Shown here piece after piece: positions 48,170-58,181 of a stretch of 64,000 nucleotides of DNA (the first letter of the stretch is position 1; each line of letters opens with the position of its first letter). Made by a program: the position numbers and the translations under genes. The stretch covers positions 496,001-560,000 of the forward strand of contig NZ_FXWK01000001.1 of NCBI RefSeq assembly GCF_900177655.1. The letters are read 5' to 3'. The notes beneath the pieces were generated by a model that worked only from the letters and a program-made list of their open reading frames with translations, did no database searches and had not been told where the DNA came from. The stretch is from Devosia lucknowensis (lineage in GTDB: Bacteria; Pseudomonadota; Alphaproteobacteria; Rhizobiales; Devosiaceae).

Positions 48170-49546
48170 ATGACCACCTGGACCCCCAGCTCCTGGCGTG
48201 ACAAGCCGATCAGGCAGGTTCCGGCCTATCCCGATCCGGCGGCCCTTGTGGAGGCAGAGCGCCAGCTCGGCACGTTCCCGCCGCTGGTCTTCGCCGGCGA
48301 GGCGCGTGAACTGAAGTCACGCCTGGCGGCGGTCGCACGGGGCGAAGCCTTCCTGCTGCAAGGCGGCGACTGCGCCGAAAGCTTTGCCGAACATGGCGCG
48401 GACCATATCCGCGACTTCTTCCGCGTCTTCCTGCAGATGGCGGTGGTCCTGACCCATGGCGCCGCCAAGCCGGTGGTGAAGGTCGGCCGTGTTGCCGGGC
48501 AATTCGCCAAGCCGCGGTCTGCCGATACCGAAGTCATCGACGGCGTCGAGCTCCCGTCCTATCGCGGGGACATCATCAACGACATCGCCTTCACCGAGGC
48601 GGCGCGCGTACCCGATCCGCAGCGCCTGCTGATGGCCTATCGCCAGTCCGCGGCAACGTTGAACCTGCTGCGTGCCTTCTCCATGGGTGGTTATGCCGAA
48701 CTCACCCGGATCCATGAATGGACCATGGGCTTCATGAAGGGCTCCAGCTGGGACGCCCGCTTCGAGGAAGTCGCGCGCCGGATCGATGACGCCATCACCT
48801 TCATGTCGGCCCTGGGCATCAATCCGGAAAACACGCCGGCCCTCAAGCAGACCAGCTTCTACACCAGCCACGAAGCGCTGCTGCTTGGATATGAGGAGGC
48901 GCTCACCCGCCGCGACTCCATCACCAACAACTGGTACGCCACCTCGGGGCACATGCTCTGGATCGGCGATCGCACGCGCAATCCTGACGAGGCGCATGTC
49001 GAATACTTCGCCGGCATCAACAACCCAATCGGCATCAAGTGTGGACCGAGCCTGGCCAATGACGACCTGTTGCGCCTGCTCGACCGCCTGAACCCGACGG
49101 ATGAAGCCGGCCGCATCACCCTGATCTCGCGTTTCGGCGTCGACAAGGTGCACGAACATCTGCCGCGTCTCATCGAGACGGTCCAGAAGGCTGGCCGCAC
49201 CGTCGTCTGGTGCTGTGACCCGATGCACGGCAATACCGTCAAGGCCTCGACCGGCTTCAAGACGCGCCCGTTCGACCGGGTGCTGGGCGAAGTGCGCAAC
49301 TTCTTCGACGTGCATCGCGACATGGGCACCTATGCGGGCGGCGTGCATATCGAGATGACCGGCGACGACGTGACCGAGTGCGTTGGCGGCGTCTCCGCGG
49401 TGACCGAGGCCACGCTGTCGGATCGCTACAACACCTATTGCGACCCGCGCCTCAATGCCAGCCAGGCGCTGGAACTGGCCTTCCTCGTCGCCGAGGAAGT
49501 GCACGCGCAGAAGCCACCGCAGCAGGATCGCATAGCTGGAGAATAA
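48170..49546 (+). CDS. Class II (plant-type) 3-deoxy-7-phosphoheptulonate synthase
   Basis: First enzyme of the shikimate pathway: phosphoenolpyruvate plus erythrose 4-phosphate. The 458 residues match the class II family, with [65 protein letters not shown] and [15 protein letters not shown]. The metal-binding cysteine (in GGDCAES) and His/Glu/Asp ligands are present. The ATG at 48170 follows GGAGCG. It is the only aromatic-pathway gene in the window. Confidence 0.95.
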   Translation: MTTWTPSSWRDKPIRQVPAYPDPAALVEAERQLGTFPPLVFAGEARELKSRLAAVARGEAFLLQGGDCAESFAEHGADHIRDFFRVFLQMAVVLTHGAAKPVVKVGRVAGQFAKPRSADTEVIDGVELPSYRGDIINDIAFTEAARVPDPQRLLMAYRQSAATLNLLRAFSMGGYAELTRIHEWTMGFMKGSSWDARFEEVARRIDDAITFMSALGINPENTPALKQTSFYTSHEALLLGYEEALTRRDSITNNWYATSGHMLWIGDRTRNPDEAHVEYFAGINNPIGIKCGPSLANDDLLRLLDRLNPTDEAGRITLISRFGVDKVHEHLPRLIETVQKAGRTVVWCCDPMHGNTVKASTGFKTRPFDRVLGEVRNFFDVHRDMGTYAGGVHIEMTGDDVTECVGGVSAVTEATLSDRYNTYCDPRLNASQALELAFLVAEEVHAQKPPQQDRIAGE

Positions 49547-49560
49547 TCTTCTCCGGCTCT

Positions 49561-49586
49561 TGAACCGAAACCTTTTTCGGAGCGTT
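49561..49586 (+). promoter_or_regulatory. EcfG (general stress sigma factor)-like promoter
   Basis: TGAAC (49561-49565), 17 nt, then CGTT (49583-49586). The alphaproteobacterial EcfG consensus is GGAAC-N16/17-CGTT, so one base differs. It lies about 60 nt upstream of the ATG of an HWE kinase gene, a class of kinases tied to the general stress response. Confidence 0.5.
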
Positions 49587-49644
49587 ATCGGGTTTGCGTT
49601 GATGTGCGTCCTGCGCAGCGTTGGCCGTGTTTAACGAGTGGGCA

Positions 49645-51588
49645 ATGCCTAGAACCCTGTTTCCTCATGCTGCCCCCGAGACGCGCGAGCTTCTCGAACA
49701 AGACCCGACGCTCAAGCTTTTCAACGCGTTTGACTGGTCGTCCAATCCATTGGGTCCCATCCCGGACTGGCCCGAAAGCCTCAAGGGCGCGGTGCGACTG
49801 ATGGTGGCTGCGTCCACACCCATGGTGATGATCGTCGGGCAGGACGGGATCCTGCTCTACAACACTGGCTATGCCGAGTTCGCCGGTAAGCGGCATCCCC
49901 AGATTTTCGGCATGAAGTGCCTGGAGGCCTGGCCAGAAATTGCCGATTTCAACCGCAGCAACATGGAACGGGGATTGCGGCGGGAGTCTTGGACCCTGCG
50001 CAACCAGGAACTGGTGCTGAACCGTCACGGCGAGCTGGAATCGGCCTGGATGGACCTGCATTACAGCCCGATCATGGGCGATGACGGTCAATCCATGGGC
50101 ACGCTCTGCGTCGTCCACGAAACGACTGACCGTGTGCTGGCCGAGCAGGCGCTGGCCCGCAGCGAAGAGCGTATGTCGCTGGCTATCAGCGGCAGCGATC
50201 TCGTGGGCACCTGGGACTGGGATGTGTTGCGCAACCTGGTGACGGCGGACGATCAGTTCGCTGCGCTCTACAACCTCGACTCTCTGCGGGTCGGGCTTGG
50301 GGTGCCGCTGGACGATTTCCTGGCCGCCATTCACCCCGACGATGTTGACCGCGTTGCCGAGGAAATCTCTGCGGCGGTGCGCGACATCAAGCCGTTCAAA
50401 TCCGAATATCGCCTGGTAGCTCCAGACGGACGGCTCACCTGGGTCGTGGCTTCCGGCCGGCCGCGCGCTAACAGCGAGGGGCAGGTGTATCGCTTCCCTG
50501 GCGTTGCGATCGATGTCACCCAGCAGCACTCCGTCCAGGAGGCGCTGTTCAAGAGCGAACTGCAGTTCCGGACGCTGGCCGATACCATGCCGCAAATGGT
50601 CTGGTCGACGCTGCCGGACGGTTACCACGATTACTACAACGCCCGCTGGTACGAATTCACCGGGATGCCGGTTGGATCGACCGACGGCGAGGGTTGGAAC
50701 GGGGTCTTCCATCCCGAAGACCAGGAGGCCGCCTGGGTGGCCTGGCGCCATTCACTGGCGACGGGAGAGCCATACCAGATCGAATATCGGCTCAGGCATC
50801 ATTCCGGCCAGTACCGCTGGACGCTTGGCCGCGCGCTGCCGATCCGCGATCAGAACGACCAGATCGTGCGCTGGATCGGTACTTGTACCGATATCCACGA
50901 ATCCCGTCTCGCTGCGGAGGAACGGGAACTGGTGGCCCAGGAGCTGAGCCACCGTATCAAGAACATTTTCGCGGTCCTCACGGGGATCATCGGGCTCTCG
51001 GCTCGCAACAATCCCGAAGCCAAGCCTTTCGCGGAGCAGCTGCGCCAGCGCATCTACGCGCTTGGCGAAGCGCACGACTTCGTCCGCCCACACAGCTACG
51101 CCTCGCGCAGCCAGGCGGGGCAGGGCATGCTGTCCGAATTCATCGCGCGCTTGATGCGCGCCTATAATGACGGCGACGGCTACGAAGACCGCGTGCGGTT
51201 CCGCGGCGATGACGTCGTCATCGACGATGCCGCGGCGACTCCGCTGGCCTTGCTGTTCCACGAGCTTGCCACCAACGCCGCCAAGTACGGTGCTCTCTCC
51301 ACCCCTGACGGCCATGTCGAAGTGACCGGCGAACATCGGGACGACGGATACAGGGTGGTATGGCGCGAGGCTGGTGGGCCTGCAGTGGCCGAGCCTTCTG
51401 CACTCAACGGATTTGGCACACGGCTTGTGGGGATGTCCGTCGAAGGACAGATGCGTGGGACTGTCGCGCGTAAATGGGCGCCCGAGGGCCTTGAGGTCGA
51501 TATCCTTCTGCCTCCCGGTGCGCTCGCGCGATCATCGCGTCTTCAGTCGCGTCAGGACCCAGAGGCAGCTGCGCCGGACGCTGGCTGA
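49645..51588 (+). CDS. Multi-PAS HWE-family sensor histidine kinase (soluble)
   Basis: 647 residues without membrane segments. Three PAS-like domains (about 30-180, 185-300 and 305-430) precede an HWE kinase core. The phospho-acceptor motif is ELSHRIKNIFAVLTGIIGLS, the N box ELATNAAKYGALSTPDG, the WxE motif WREAGGP, and the end GTRLVGMSVEGQM. PAS landmarks include IHPDDVDRV and WNGVFHPEDQEAAW. TTG or GTG codons at 49621/49627 are alternative starts. The single-domain regulator at 51606 converges on it with only 17 bp between the stops, and may be its target. Confidence 0.88.
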   Translation: MPRTLFPHAAPETRELLEQDPTLKLFNAFDWSSNPLGPIPDWPESLKGAVRLMVAASTPMVMIVGQDGILLYNTGYAEFAGKRHPQIFGMKCLEAWPEIADFNRSNMERGLRRESWTLRNQELVLNRHGELESAWMDLHYSPIMGDDGQSMGTLCVVHETTDRVLAEQALARSEERMSLAISGSDLVGTWDWDVLRNLVTADDQFAALYNLDSLRVGLGVPLDDFLAAIHPDDVDRVAEEISAAVRDIKPFKSEYRLVAPDGRLTWVVASGRPRANSEGQVYRFPGVAIDVTQQHSVQEALFKSELQFRTLADTMPQMVWSTLPDGYHDYYNARWYEFTGMPVGSTDGEGWNGVFHPEDQEAAWVAWRHSLATGEPYQIEYRLRHHSGQYRWTLGRALPIRDQNDQIVRWIGTCTDIHESRLAAEERELVAQELSHRIKNIFAVLTGIIGLSARNNPEAKPFAEQLRQRIYALGEAHDFVRPHSYASRSQAGQGMLSEFIARLMRAYNDGDGYEDRVRFRGDDVVIDDAAATPLALLFHELATNAAKYGALSTPDGHVEVTGEHRDDGYRVVWREAGGPAVAEPSALNGFGTRLVGMSVEGQMRGTVARKWAPEGLEVDILLPPGALARSSRLQSRQDPEAAAPDAG

Positions 51589-51605
51589 TCCTCCAGGTAC
51601 AGGGG

Positions 51606-52031
51606 TCAGGCAAAGGTCTGGCCGCCGCCATCCCAATCGAAAAGTCTGAGGCGGCGCGGCGGTTGCGCATCGGCAGCGATGCGCTTGGCAACTGCGAATT
51701 CGACGGTTTCGCGCAGGTCGCGCTCGGTTGCCGGCTTCGGCAACACGCCGACCGTGCCCGGCACACCATCGCCCAACTGCGAAGGGTTGGCGGTGATGAA
51801 CACCACGGTGACGCCGTGGGTCTGGGCCAGGATCCTGCCGATTGTCTGCCCGGTCGGGCCATCGCGCAGATTCAGATCGACCAAGGCGATATCGCATTGG
51901 CTGGCCAGAGCAAGCGCCGAGCGTTGGTCCCCAGCAATGCCCACGGGTTCATGCCCCATGTCGGAAACTAAATCTTCGATCTCCGTGGCGACGATGTATT
52001 CGTCTTCCACAATGAGCACACGATAGGTCAT
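51606..52031 (-). CDS. Single-domain response regulator
   Basis: 141 residues: one receiver domain with acidic residues IVEDE, phospho-acceptor Asp52 (IALVDLNLRDG), VVFITANPS and the conserved lysine in VLPKPATERDL. No output domain follows, only a short tail, so it acts by protein contact or as a phosphate sink. Receivers of this type commonly accompany HWE kinases, and the convergent neighbour is one. A TTG three codons upstream is an alternative start. The 254 bp up to nadE show no recognisable feature. Confidence 0.87.
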   Translation of the reverse strand: MTYRVLIVEDEYIVATEIEDLVSDMGHEPVGIAGDQRSALALASQCDIALVDLNLRDGPTGQTIGRILAQTHGVTVVFITANPSQLGDGVPGTVGVLPKPATERDLRETVEFAVAKRIAADAQPPRRLRLFDWDGGGQTFA

Positions 52032-52285
52032 TTCAGGCAAGCAAGTTCGTTTCGTAAATCCAGTATAATGAGCATCAACTCATGCAATCGATTCAGGTTG
52101 CCGGATTTTCGTACTATCCGTCAATTGTGATCACCAAGCTGCCAGCACCAAGTTACCAAATTCACCACAACCGTTTGGTGGTGCGCGGCGAGGCAGCTTG
52201 CTCTGAATGGGGTGAGAAGCTAAGTCTTGCCCCGCATTTGCTCCCCGGCTGAATAGCCAGAATCCCGCACTCAGGCTAGTACCAA

Positions 52286-53953
52286 GTGACCGACCAGCTC
52301 CGTATCGCGCTCGCCCAGCTCAATCCCAAGGTCGGAGATCTTCCCGGCAATCTGGCGCTCGCTCGCAAGGCACTTGCCGATGCCAAAGCGGCCGGGGCCG
52401 ACATCCTGATGTTTTCCGAGTTGTTCCTGACCGGTTATTTCCCGGATGACCTGCTGTTCAAGGACCAGTTCCTGACCGATGCGATAGCGGCTGCGCGCGC
52501 CATGGTCGCCGAGACCAGGGGGGCGGGCGTCGCGGTTATCCTCCCCACCATCTGGCTCGATGGGGGGCGTCTCCATAATGCTGTGCTGGTCGGCGAGGAT
52601 GGGGAAATCACCGCCATCCGCTACAAGCGCGAACTGCCCAACTCCGACGTTTTCTACGAGAAACGCTATTTCGAACCGGGGCCGCTGGCGCTGCCGGTGA
52701 CGATCAAGGGCGTATCCGTCGGCATCCCGATCTGCGAGGACATCTGGCACCCTTCGGTTTGCGAACATCTGGCCATGCGCGGCGCTGAAATCATGCTCTG
52801 CCCCAATGGGTCGCCCTATTGGACCGACAAGCAGCATATCCGCAAGGAACTGGTACGTGCCCGCGTCGCCGAAGACGGCGTGCCCATGCTCTATCTCAAT
52901 CAGGTCGGGGGCCAGGACGAACTGGTATTCGACGGCGCGTCCTTCGCCATCGAGCCGGGCGACAAGCTCGTGCTTCAGGGCAAGTCCTTCGAAACCGACT
53001 TCATCGTCTCCGACTGGGTGCGCGCCGATGGTCGATGGACATGCGCGAATGGCCGCGTGGAAGACCTGACCTCAGTCGAGGAGGCCCCGTGGCGCGCCTG
53101 CGTGCTTGGCCTGCGCGACTATGTTCTCAAGAACGGCTTCAGCCATGTCGTCCTCGGTCTCTCAGGCGGCATCGACAGCGCCGTGGTCGCGGCGATGGCG
53201 GCGGATGCCTTCGGTCCCGACAAGGTCCACGCCATCATGCTGCCCTATCGCTACACGTCCGAGGCCAGCCTTCGCGACGCCAAGGACTGCGCCGATCGCA
53301 TGGGCCTGCGCTACGATGTGGTCGCTATAGGCGATCCGGTGGATGGGGCGCTGGCAGGGCTCAAGCCGATCTTTGGCGATCGCCCGCTCGACACCGCCGA
53401 GGAAAACATCCAGTCCCGCATGCGCGGCACGATCCTGATGGCCGTTTCCAACAAACTCGGCTCCATGTTGCTCACCACGGGCAACAAGAGCGAGATGGGC
53501 GTTGGTTACGCCACCATCTACGGCGACATGAACGGCGGCTACAATCCGCTCAAGGACATGTTCAAGATGGACGTCTATGCCCTGGCGTCATGGCGCAACG
53601 CGCATCTGCCGGGAGATTGCCTCGGCCGGGCAGGGGAGGTCATTCCCCAGTCCATTATCGACAAGGCGCCGAGCGCGGAATTGCGGCCAGATCAGACCGA
53701 TCAGGACAGCCTCCCGCCCTATCCGGTGCTCGACGATATCCTGACCTGCATCGTGGAAGATGAAATGGCGCTGGGCGACATCGTGGCGCGTGGCCATGAC
53801 GCCGCGCTGGTCAAGCGCATAGAGCGGCTGCTCAATATCGCCGAGTACAAGCGCCGCCAGTCCGCCCCGGGCCCCAAACTGACCCCGCGCGCCTTCGGGC
53901 AGGGCCGCAAATATCCCATCACCAATGGCTACAAGGACCTGACCGTCGGATGA
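52286..53953 (+). CDS. nadE: Glutamine-dependent NAD+ synthetase
   Basis: Converts deamido-NAD to NAD using glutamine-derived ammonia. The 555 residues (GTG start) join an N-terminal nitrilase-type glutaminase domain and a C-terminal synthetase domain. The glutaminase triad is Glu45 in FSELFLTGY, Lys in YKRELPN and Cys in GIPICEDIW. The synthetase has the ATP-pyrophosphatase loop LSGGIDSAV (near 290), LTTGNKSEMGVGYATIYGD and KDMFKMDVY. The stop overlaps the gltX start (ATGA). Confidence 0.95.
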   Translation: MTDQLRIALAQLNPKVGDLPGNLALARKALADAKAAGADILMFSELFLTGYFPDDLLFKDQFLTDAIAAARAMVAETRGAGVAVILPTIWLDGGRLHNAVLVGEDGEITAIRYKRELPNSDVFYEKRYFEPGPLALPVTIKGVSVGIPICEDIWHPSVCEHLAMRGAEIMLCPNGSPYWTDKQHIRKELVRARVAEDGVPMLYLNQVGGQDELVFDGASFAIEPGDKLVLQGKSFETDFIVSDWVRADGRWTCANGRVEDLTSVEEAPWRACVLGLRDYVLKNGFSHVVLGLSGGIDSAVVAAMAADAFGPDKVHAIMLPYRYTSEASLRDAKDCADRMGLRYDVVAIGDPVDGALAGLKPIFGDRPLDTAEENIQSRMRGTILMAVSNKLGSMLLTTGNKSEMGVGYATIYGDMNGGYNPLKDMFKMDVYALASWRNAHLPGDCLGRAGEVIPQSIIDKAPSAELRPDQTDQDSLPPYPVLDDILTCIVEDEMALGDIVARGHDAALVKRIERLLNIAEYKRRQSAPGPKLTPRAFGQGRKYPITNGYKDLTVG

Positions 53954-55278
53954 GCGTAACCGTTCGCTGGGCGCCGTCCCCCACCGGCCGCATTCACCTT
54001 GGCAATGCGCGACCGGCATTGCTCAACTGGTTCTTCGCCCGCCGTCACGGCGGCCGCTACGTGCTGCGCATGGACGACACCGACCTCGCGCGATCGACCC
54101 GCGAATCCGCCGACGGCATCGAGGCGGACCTCGCCTGGTTCGGCATCGCGCCCGACCTGCTCGTGCGCCAGTCCGAGCGGACGGCGCTCTATGACGCTGC
54201 GCGTGACCGGCTGATCGCATCGGGCCGGCTCTATCCCTGCTACGAAACCGAGGAAGAGCTTGATCGCAAGCGCGCCCGTGCCCGCCTGCTGGGCAAGCCA
54301 CCGATCTACGATCGTGCGGCCCTGGACCTGAGCGCAGAAGATCGCGCCCGGCTCGAAGCCGAAGGACGGGTACCGCATTGGCGCTTCCGGCTGGACGGAC
54401 GCCCGGTGCATTTCGACGACCTGATCAAGGGGCCGCAGACCGTCAACACCGCATCGATGTCCGATCCGGTCCTGATCCGCGCCGATGGCTCCTACCTCTA
54501 CACGCTCCCATCGGTGGTCGACGATATCGATCTGGGCATCACCCATGTGATCCGCGGCGAGGACCACGTCTCCAATACCGGGACGCAGATCGAAATCTTC
54601 GAAGCGCTGGGCGGCAATGTGCCCATCTTCGGGCACCATAATCTTCTGACCGATGCGCAGGGGCAGGGTTTCTCCAAGCGGTTGGGCAGCCAGTCCATCA
54701 GTGACTTCCGCGCCGAGGGATATGAGCCGCTGGCCATCGCTATCGTCGCGACGCTGACGGGCACGGGCATGCCAGTCGAGCCCTATGCTGACCTCGACGC
54801 CATTGCCGAAAAGCTGGATTTTTCGATGATCTCGCATGGATCGGCGCGCTTCGATCCGGTCGAGCTCGATACGCTCAATGCGCGACTGCTGCATGCCATG
54901 CCCTATGCGGAAGCGGCGCCGCGTCTCTCCGCTCTCGGCCTCGAGGGCGAAGCCATGTGGCTGCTGCTGCGCGAAAACCTCGCGAAATTCTCCGATATCG
55001 CCGAATGGTCCAAGCTGCTGACCGGTCCTGTCGAGCCAGTGGTATCAGACGAGGATCGGGACTTCCTGGCCCTTGCCAAGGCCCTGCTGCCGCTCGAGCC
55101 CTGGGACGAAACCACGTGGAGCCAGTGGACCGACATTCTCAAGAACACGACCGGACGCAAGGGCAAGGCCCTGTTCCTGCCGTTGCGCATGGCCCTGACC
55201 GGGCGGCACGATGGCCCCGAGCTCAGGTCCCTGCTTGTCCTGCTTGGGCGTACGGCGTGTCTGGACCGACTACCCTGA
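53950..55278 (+). CDS. gltX: Glutamate--tRNA ligase
   Basis: 442 residues of class I aminoacyl-tRNA synthetase. The HIGH-type motif appears as PSPTGRIHLGNAR (9-21) and the KMSKS-type motif as FSKRLGS (near 238). RMDDTDLARS and HVIRGEDHVSNT are family landmarks. Many Alphaproteobacteria carry two gltX genes, one for tRNA-Glu and one charging tRNA-Gln for later amidation; I cannot tell which this is. It is translationally coupled to nadE. Its last 56 bp overlap the 3' end of the convergent DUF2865 gene. Confidence 0.94.
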   Translation: MSVTVRWAPSPTGRIHLGNARPALLNWFFARRHGGRYVLRMDDTDLARSTRESADGIEADLAWFGIAPDLLVRQSERTALYDAARDRLIASGRLYPCYETEEELDRKRARARLLGKPPIYDRAALDLSAEDRARLEAEGRVPHWRFRLDGRPVHFDDLIKGPQTVNTASMSDPVLIRADGSYLYTLPSVVDDIDLGITHVIRGEDHVSNTGTQIEIFEALGGNVPIFGHHNLLTDAQGQGFSKRLGSQSISDFRAEGYEPLAIAIVATLTGTGMPVEPYADLDAIAEKLDFSMISHGSARFDPVELDTLNARLLHAMPYAEAAPRLSALGLEGEAMWLLLRENLAKFSDIAEWSKLLTGPVEPVVSDEDRDFLALAKALLPLEPWDETTWSQWTDILKNTTGRKGKALFLPLRMALTGRHDGPELRSLLVLLGRTACLDRLP

Positions 55279-56350
55279 CGGTACGCTCGCCGATCTGAAC
55301 GATCCGCAGGTCCTGCGCCGGCGGCGCCTCGGGCCGCCGCGCGACTTCGCCCGGACCTGCCGGGCGCGGACGCGGCAAGGGCACGTCCGCCAGCGCCACG
55401 GTCGTCACCTGTTCCACCGCTGCCGCCTGAACCGGAACGACGCCGCGCGGATCGCGGATCGGCATCGGCACCTTGAGCCCGTTGATGTCGAGCGTCGTGC
55501 GTCCGCTGCCATCCGGGCTGGCGACCAGAGCCACCGAACCGGCGCTCACCGGGGTGGCCTTGCACGTCGCATTCTTGTCAAAGGCGTTGCGATAGGCGAA
55601 GGCGCTCGAAAGGGCCGTATAGGGCGTGCCGTTCATGTTGCGCATCTGCTCGGGCTCTTCGCCCGGATTGGCGTAATAGTAGAGATCAACCGCCGTGTTC
55701 GGACACATCTGCTGGCACGTGGCGGCGTCGTTGCCGATATAGTCCGGTAGCGTCGCGTAGCTGATCGGCCAGAAATACCCATCGCTGAGGCGCACGCAGA
55801 CGGTGCGGACGGTGTTGTAGCCCTGATAGCCCCAGTAGTCGCCGCCGTCGACAAAATCGCCATCAGTGAAGTCGCCTTCCGTGGTCGTGCCGAACACGCG
55901 ATCGAAGACATTCTGGCGGTCCTGGGTGAAGGTTGCGCTCGAGCCGGCATTGCAGCCAAACCGGGCCATTTCCTGCAGGATCGCCTCGCGCTGCTGGGCG
56001 ACGGCATTGGCGGTCTCGACGGTCTGGCTGACCTGGGCAAACTGATCGCGGAGGTCGAGAACGTCGCGCGCAATCAACTGGCAGGAGCGGCTGAGCTGGC
56101 GGCCGGCGCGGGCATCGTCGTTGCAGCCTTCGCGGATATAGCGGCTTTCGGCCTGCTGCACCTGGCGCTGCAACTGGCGCGCCGCATTGGAATTGTTGCC
56201 GACCTGACGGAATTCGCGATTGTTGTCGAACTGCGCCAGCGCCCCCTGCAGTTGCGCACACTGTGCCGCCTGGGCATGGGCCACGTGCACATCCAGCACC
56301 GAAACGGTCATCGCCAGGAGCAGGAGCAGAATGGGCCGCAGCCGGTTCAT
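55223..56350 (-). CDS. DUF2865-domain secreted protein
   Basis: 375 residues with a signal peptide (cleavage near VHAAHA-type sequence, about residue 24). A helical segment rich in Gln/Arg (NNSNAARQLQRQVQQAE) is followed by the DUF2865 core TVCVRLSDGYFWPISYATLP and conserved cysteines (CQQMCPNTAVDLYYY). The C-terminus is proline-rich and extends 56 bp into the 3' end of gltX on the other strand. This domain is largely confined to Rhizobiales and has no known function. The start MNRLRP at 56350 gives a proper signal peptide. Confidence 0.87.
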   Translation of the reverse strand: MNRLRPILLLLLAMTVSVLDVHVAHAQAAQCAQLQGALAQFDNNREFRQVGNNSNAARQLQRQVQQAESRYIREGCNDDARAGRQLSRSCQLIARDVLDLRDQFAQVSQTVETANAVAQQREAILQEMARFGCNAGSSATFTQDRQNVFDRVFGTTTEGDFTDGDFVDGGDYWGYQGYNTVRTVCVRLSDGYFWPISYATLPDYIGNDAATCQQMCPNTAVDLYYYANPGEEPEQMRNMNGTPYTALSSAFAYRNAFDKNATCKATPVSAGSVALVASPDGSGRTTLDINGLKVPMPIRDPRGVVPVQAAAVEQVTTVALADVPLPRPRPAGPGEVARRPEAPPAQDLRIVQIGERTVRVVGPDTPYAQAGQAGT

Positions 56351-56589
56351 CGTCAGAGTCACACCAAATTCCCGTCTAGAACGCGCCCGGCAGATATGGC
56401 TCCGGATTGCCGTTTGAATGACCTCCGGCGGCGGGACGTTCCACGCCTGCACCGAAATCGGCCCGCGGCCGCAACCGCGCCGCCCCTTCGGTCCTTAAGA
56501 TATCGCTAGGGCTCATGGCAACATTATAGCGCGTGATTTGCCCAGTGGCATCGCCAGCGGGCAAAGGCCCATCACAAGGAGACGACGGC

Positions 56590-57597
56590 ATGAAACTCGC
56601 CACCCTGCGCACGGCCCGCCCGGATGGTCAGCTGGTCGTGGTTTCCGCCGACCTGGCGCGATGCGTTTCGGCCGGCCGGGTGGTGCCGACCCTGCAGGCC
56701 GCGCTCGACGATTGGGACCGTGCGGCGCCCGCTCTTGCCGAACTCTCCGCCCAACTCGATGCCGGCGCGATCGCCGCCCAGCCCTTCGATCCGGCCTCCG
56801 CCCATGCCCCCCTGCCGCGCGCCTATCAGTGGATCGACGGCGCCGCCTATATGAGCCATCTCGAGCGCGTTCGGTCCCTCAAGGGCAGTCGTGATGCGGA
56901 GCTGCAGTCGATCCGGCCGCTGCTCTATCAGGGCGGATCCGATTCGCTTTCCGGTCCCACCGCCTCGCTTGTCGTGCCTTCCGATGAGCTTGCCGTGGAT
57001 TTCGAAGCCGAGGTCGGCGTCATCATTGGCCCGGTGCCGATGGGCGCGGGACGCGACACGGCGGCCCGAGCCATTCGTCTCGTCACCGTACTCAATGACG
57101 TGTCGCTGCGCCGGCTCGTTGCCGAGGACCTGCAGAACGGCTTCGGCTTTTTCCACGCCAAGCCCTCCACCAGTTTCGCGCCCGTTGCCGTGACGGTCGA
57201 CGAACTGGGGTCCGCCTGGTCCGAAAATCGGCTGCACCTGCCCATCCGCATCAGCGTCAACGGCACGCTCTACGGGCAGCCCAATGCCGGCATCGGCATG
57301 CATTTCGACTTCGCCGACCTCATCGTCGAAGCAGCCCGCACCCGCAACCTGGCGGGCGGCACGATCATCGGGGGCGGCACCGTCTCCAACACTCACGACC
57401 AGACATTACCGATCAGGGCCGACGGCATCGGCTTTGCCTGCATCGCCGAGGCGCGAACGGCGGAAAAGGCGAAGTATGGCAGGGCCCGGACACCTTTCCT
57501 CAAGGCAGGTGACAAGGTCCGCATCGGGGCTGTCGGACGCGATGGCCGCTCGGTATTCGGCGACATCGACCAGACAGTCACGATTTTGTCCAACTGA
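56590..57597 (+). CDS. Fumarylacetoacetate hydrolase-family protein
   Basis: 335 residues. The FAH fold is indicated by YQGGSDSLSGPTASLVVPS, the metal-binding VDFEAEVGVIIG with two acidic ligands, LVTVLNDVSLRRL, HAKPSTSFAP and the closing GGGTVSNTH. Members hydrolyse C-C bonds of acylpyruvates or isomerise ring-cleavage products; the long N-terminal domain resembles true fumarylacetoacetases more than the short FAHD1 type. AAGGAG precedes the ATG at 56590. No tyrosine-degradation gene is adjacent. Confidence 0.88.
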   Translation: MKLATLRTARPDGQLVVVSADLARCVSAGRVVPTLQAALDDWDRAAPALAELSAQLDAGAIAAQPFDPASAHAPLPRAYQWIDGAAYMSHLERVRSLKGSRDAELQSIRPLLYQGGSDSLSGPTASLVVPSDELAVDFEAEVGVIIGPVPMGAGRDTAARAIRLVTVLNDVSLRRLVAEDLQNGFGFFHAKPSTSFAPVAVTVDELGSAWSENRLHLPIRISVNGTLYGQPNAGIGMHFDFADLIVEAARTRNLAGGTIIGGGTVSNTHDQTLPIRADGIGFACIAEARTAEKAKYGRARTPFLKAGDKVRIGAVGRDGRSVFGDIDQTVTILSN

Positions 57598-57703
57598 TTG
57601 ATAACATTCGCGTGTGCCCGTTGGGCATGTCACGAACCCGTGTCAGGTTGACCTCATCGGAAGAGGGGCCGGACCAATTGTACATCGTCGAGGGAAGTAT
57701 TTG

Positions 57704-58147
57704 ATGCACATTCGCAAGGCCTCATCGGTCGCCATCGCAGGTCTGCTGCTTGCGGGCGTTGTCGGCGTTTTCGCCCAGGATGCCTTCACGCCTCCGGCCA
57801 CGCCGGAAGAAGCCATTGCCATGCGCGAGGCGGTTATGAAGGAAAATGGTGGCCTGCTGCGCGGCGCCGCCAACCTGACCGGCGACGAGGCCGTTGCCGC
57901 GGCCCAGACCCTGCTCGACAACTACACCCACATGCCCGAACTGTTCCCCGAAGGCTCGGAAGGCGGTGACGCCCTCCCGGCCATCTGGCAGAACTGGGAA
58001 GCCTTCACCGCCATCATCGAAACCGGTCGCGCCGGTGCCGAGTCCGCGTTGACCGCAGCCCAGGCCGGAGACACAGCGGGCTATGCCGCCGGCCTCCAGA
58101 CCGTCATGGGCACCTGCGGGCAGTGCCACCAGCAGTTCCGTTCTTAA
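57704..58147 (+). CDS. Cytochrome c' (class II c-type cytochrome)
   Basis: 147 residues with a signal peptide (cleavage near VFAQ, residue 25) and a four-helix bundle. The heme attachment motif CGQCH (Cys138, Cys141, His142) is at the extreme C-terminus followed by QQFRS, the hallmark of class II cytochromes. Such proteins bind nitric oxide or carry electrons in the periplasm. Maturation would need the Ccm system encoded at 2.9-6.9 kb. The start at 57704 has GAGGGAAG in front; a longer frame upstream lacks a signal peptide. Confidence 0.92.
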   Translation: MHIRKASSVAIAGLLLAGVVGVFAQDAFTPPATPEEAIAMREAVMKENGGLLRGAANLTGDEAVAAAQTLLDNYTHMPELFPEGSEGGDALPAIWQNWEAFTAIIETGRAGAESALTAAQAGDTAGYAAGLQTVMGTCGQCHQQFRS

Positions 58148-58181
58148 GAACGCAGATTTCTCATCGCCTCCAAAGCGATTG

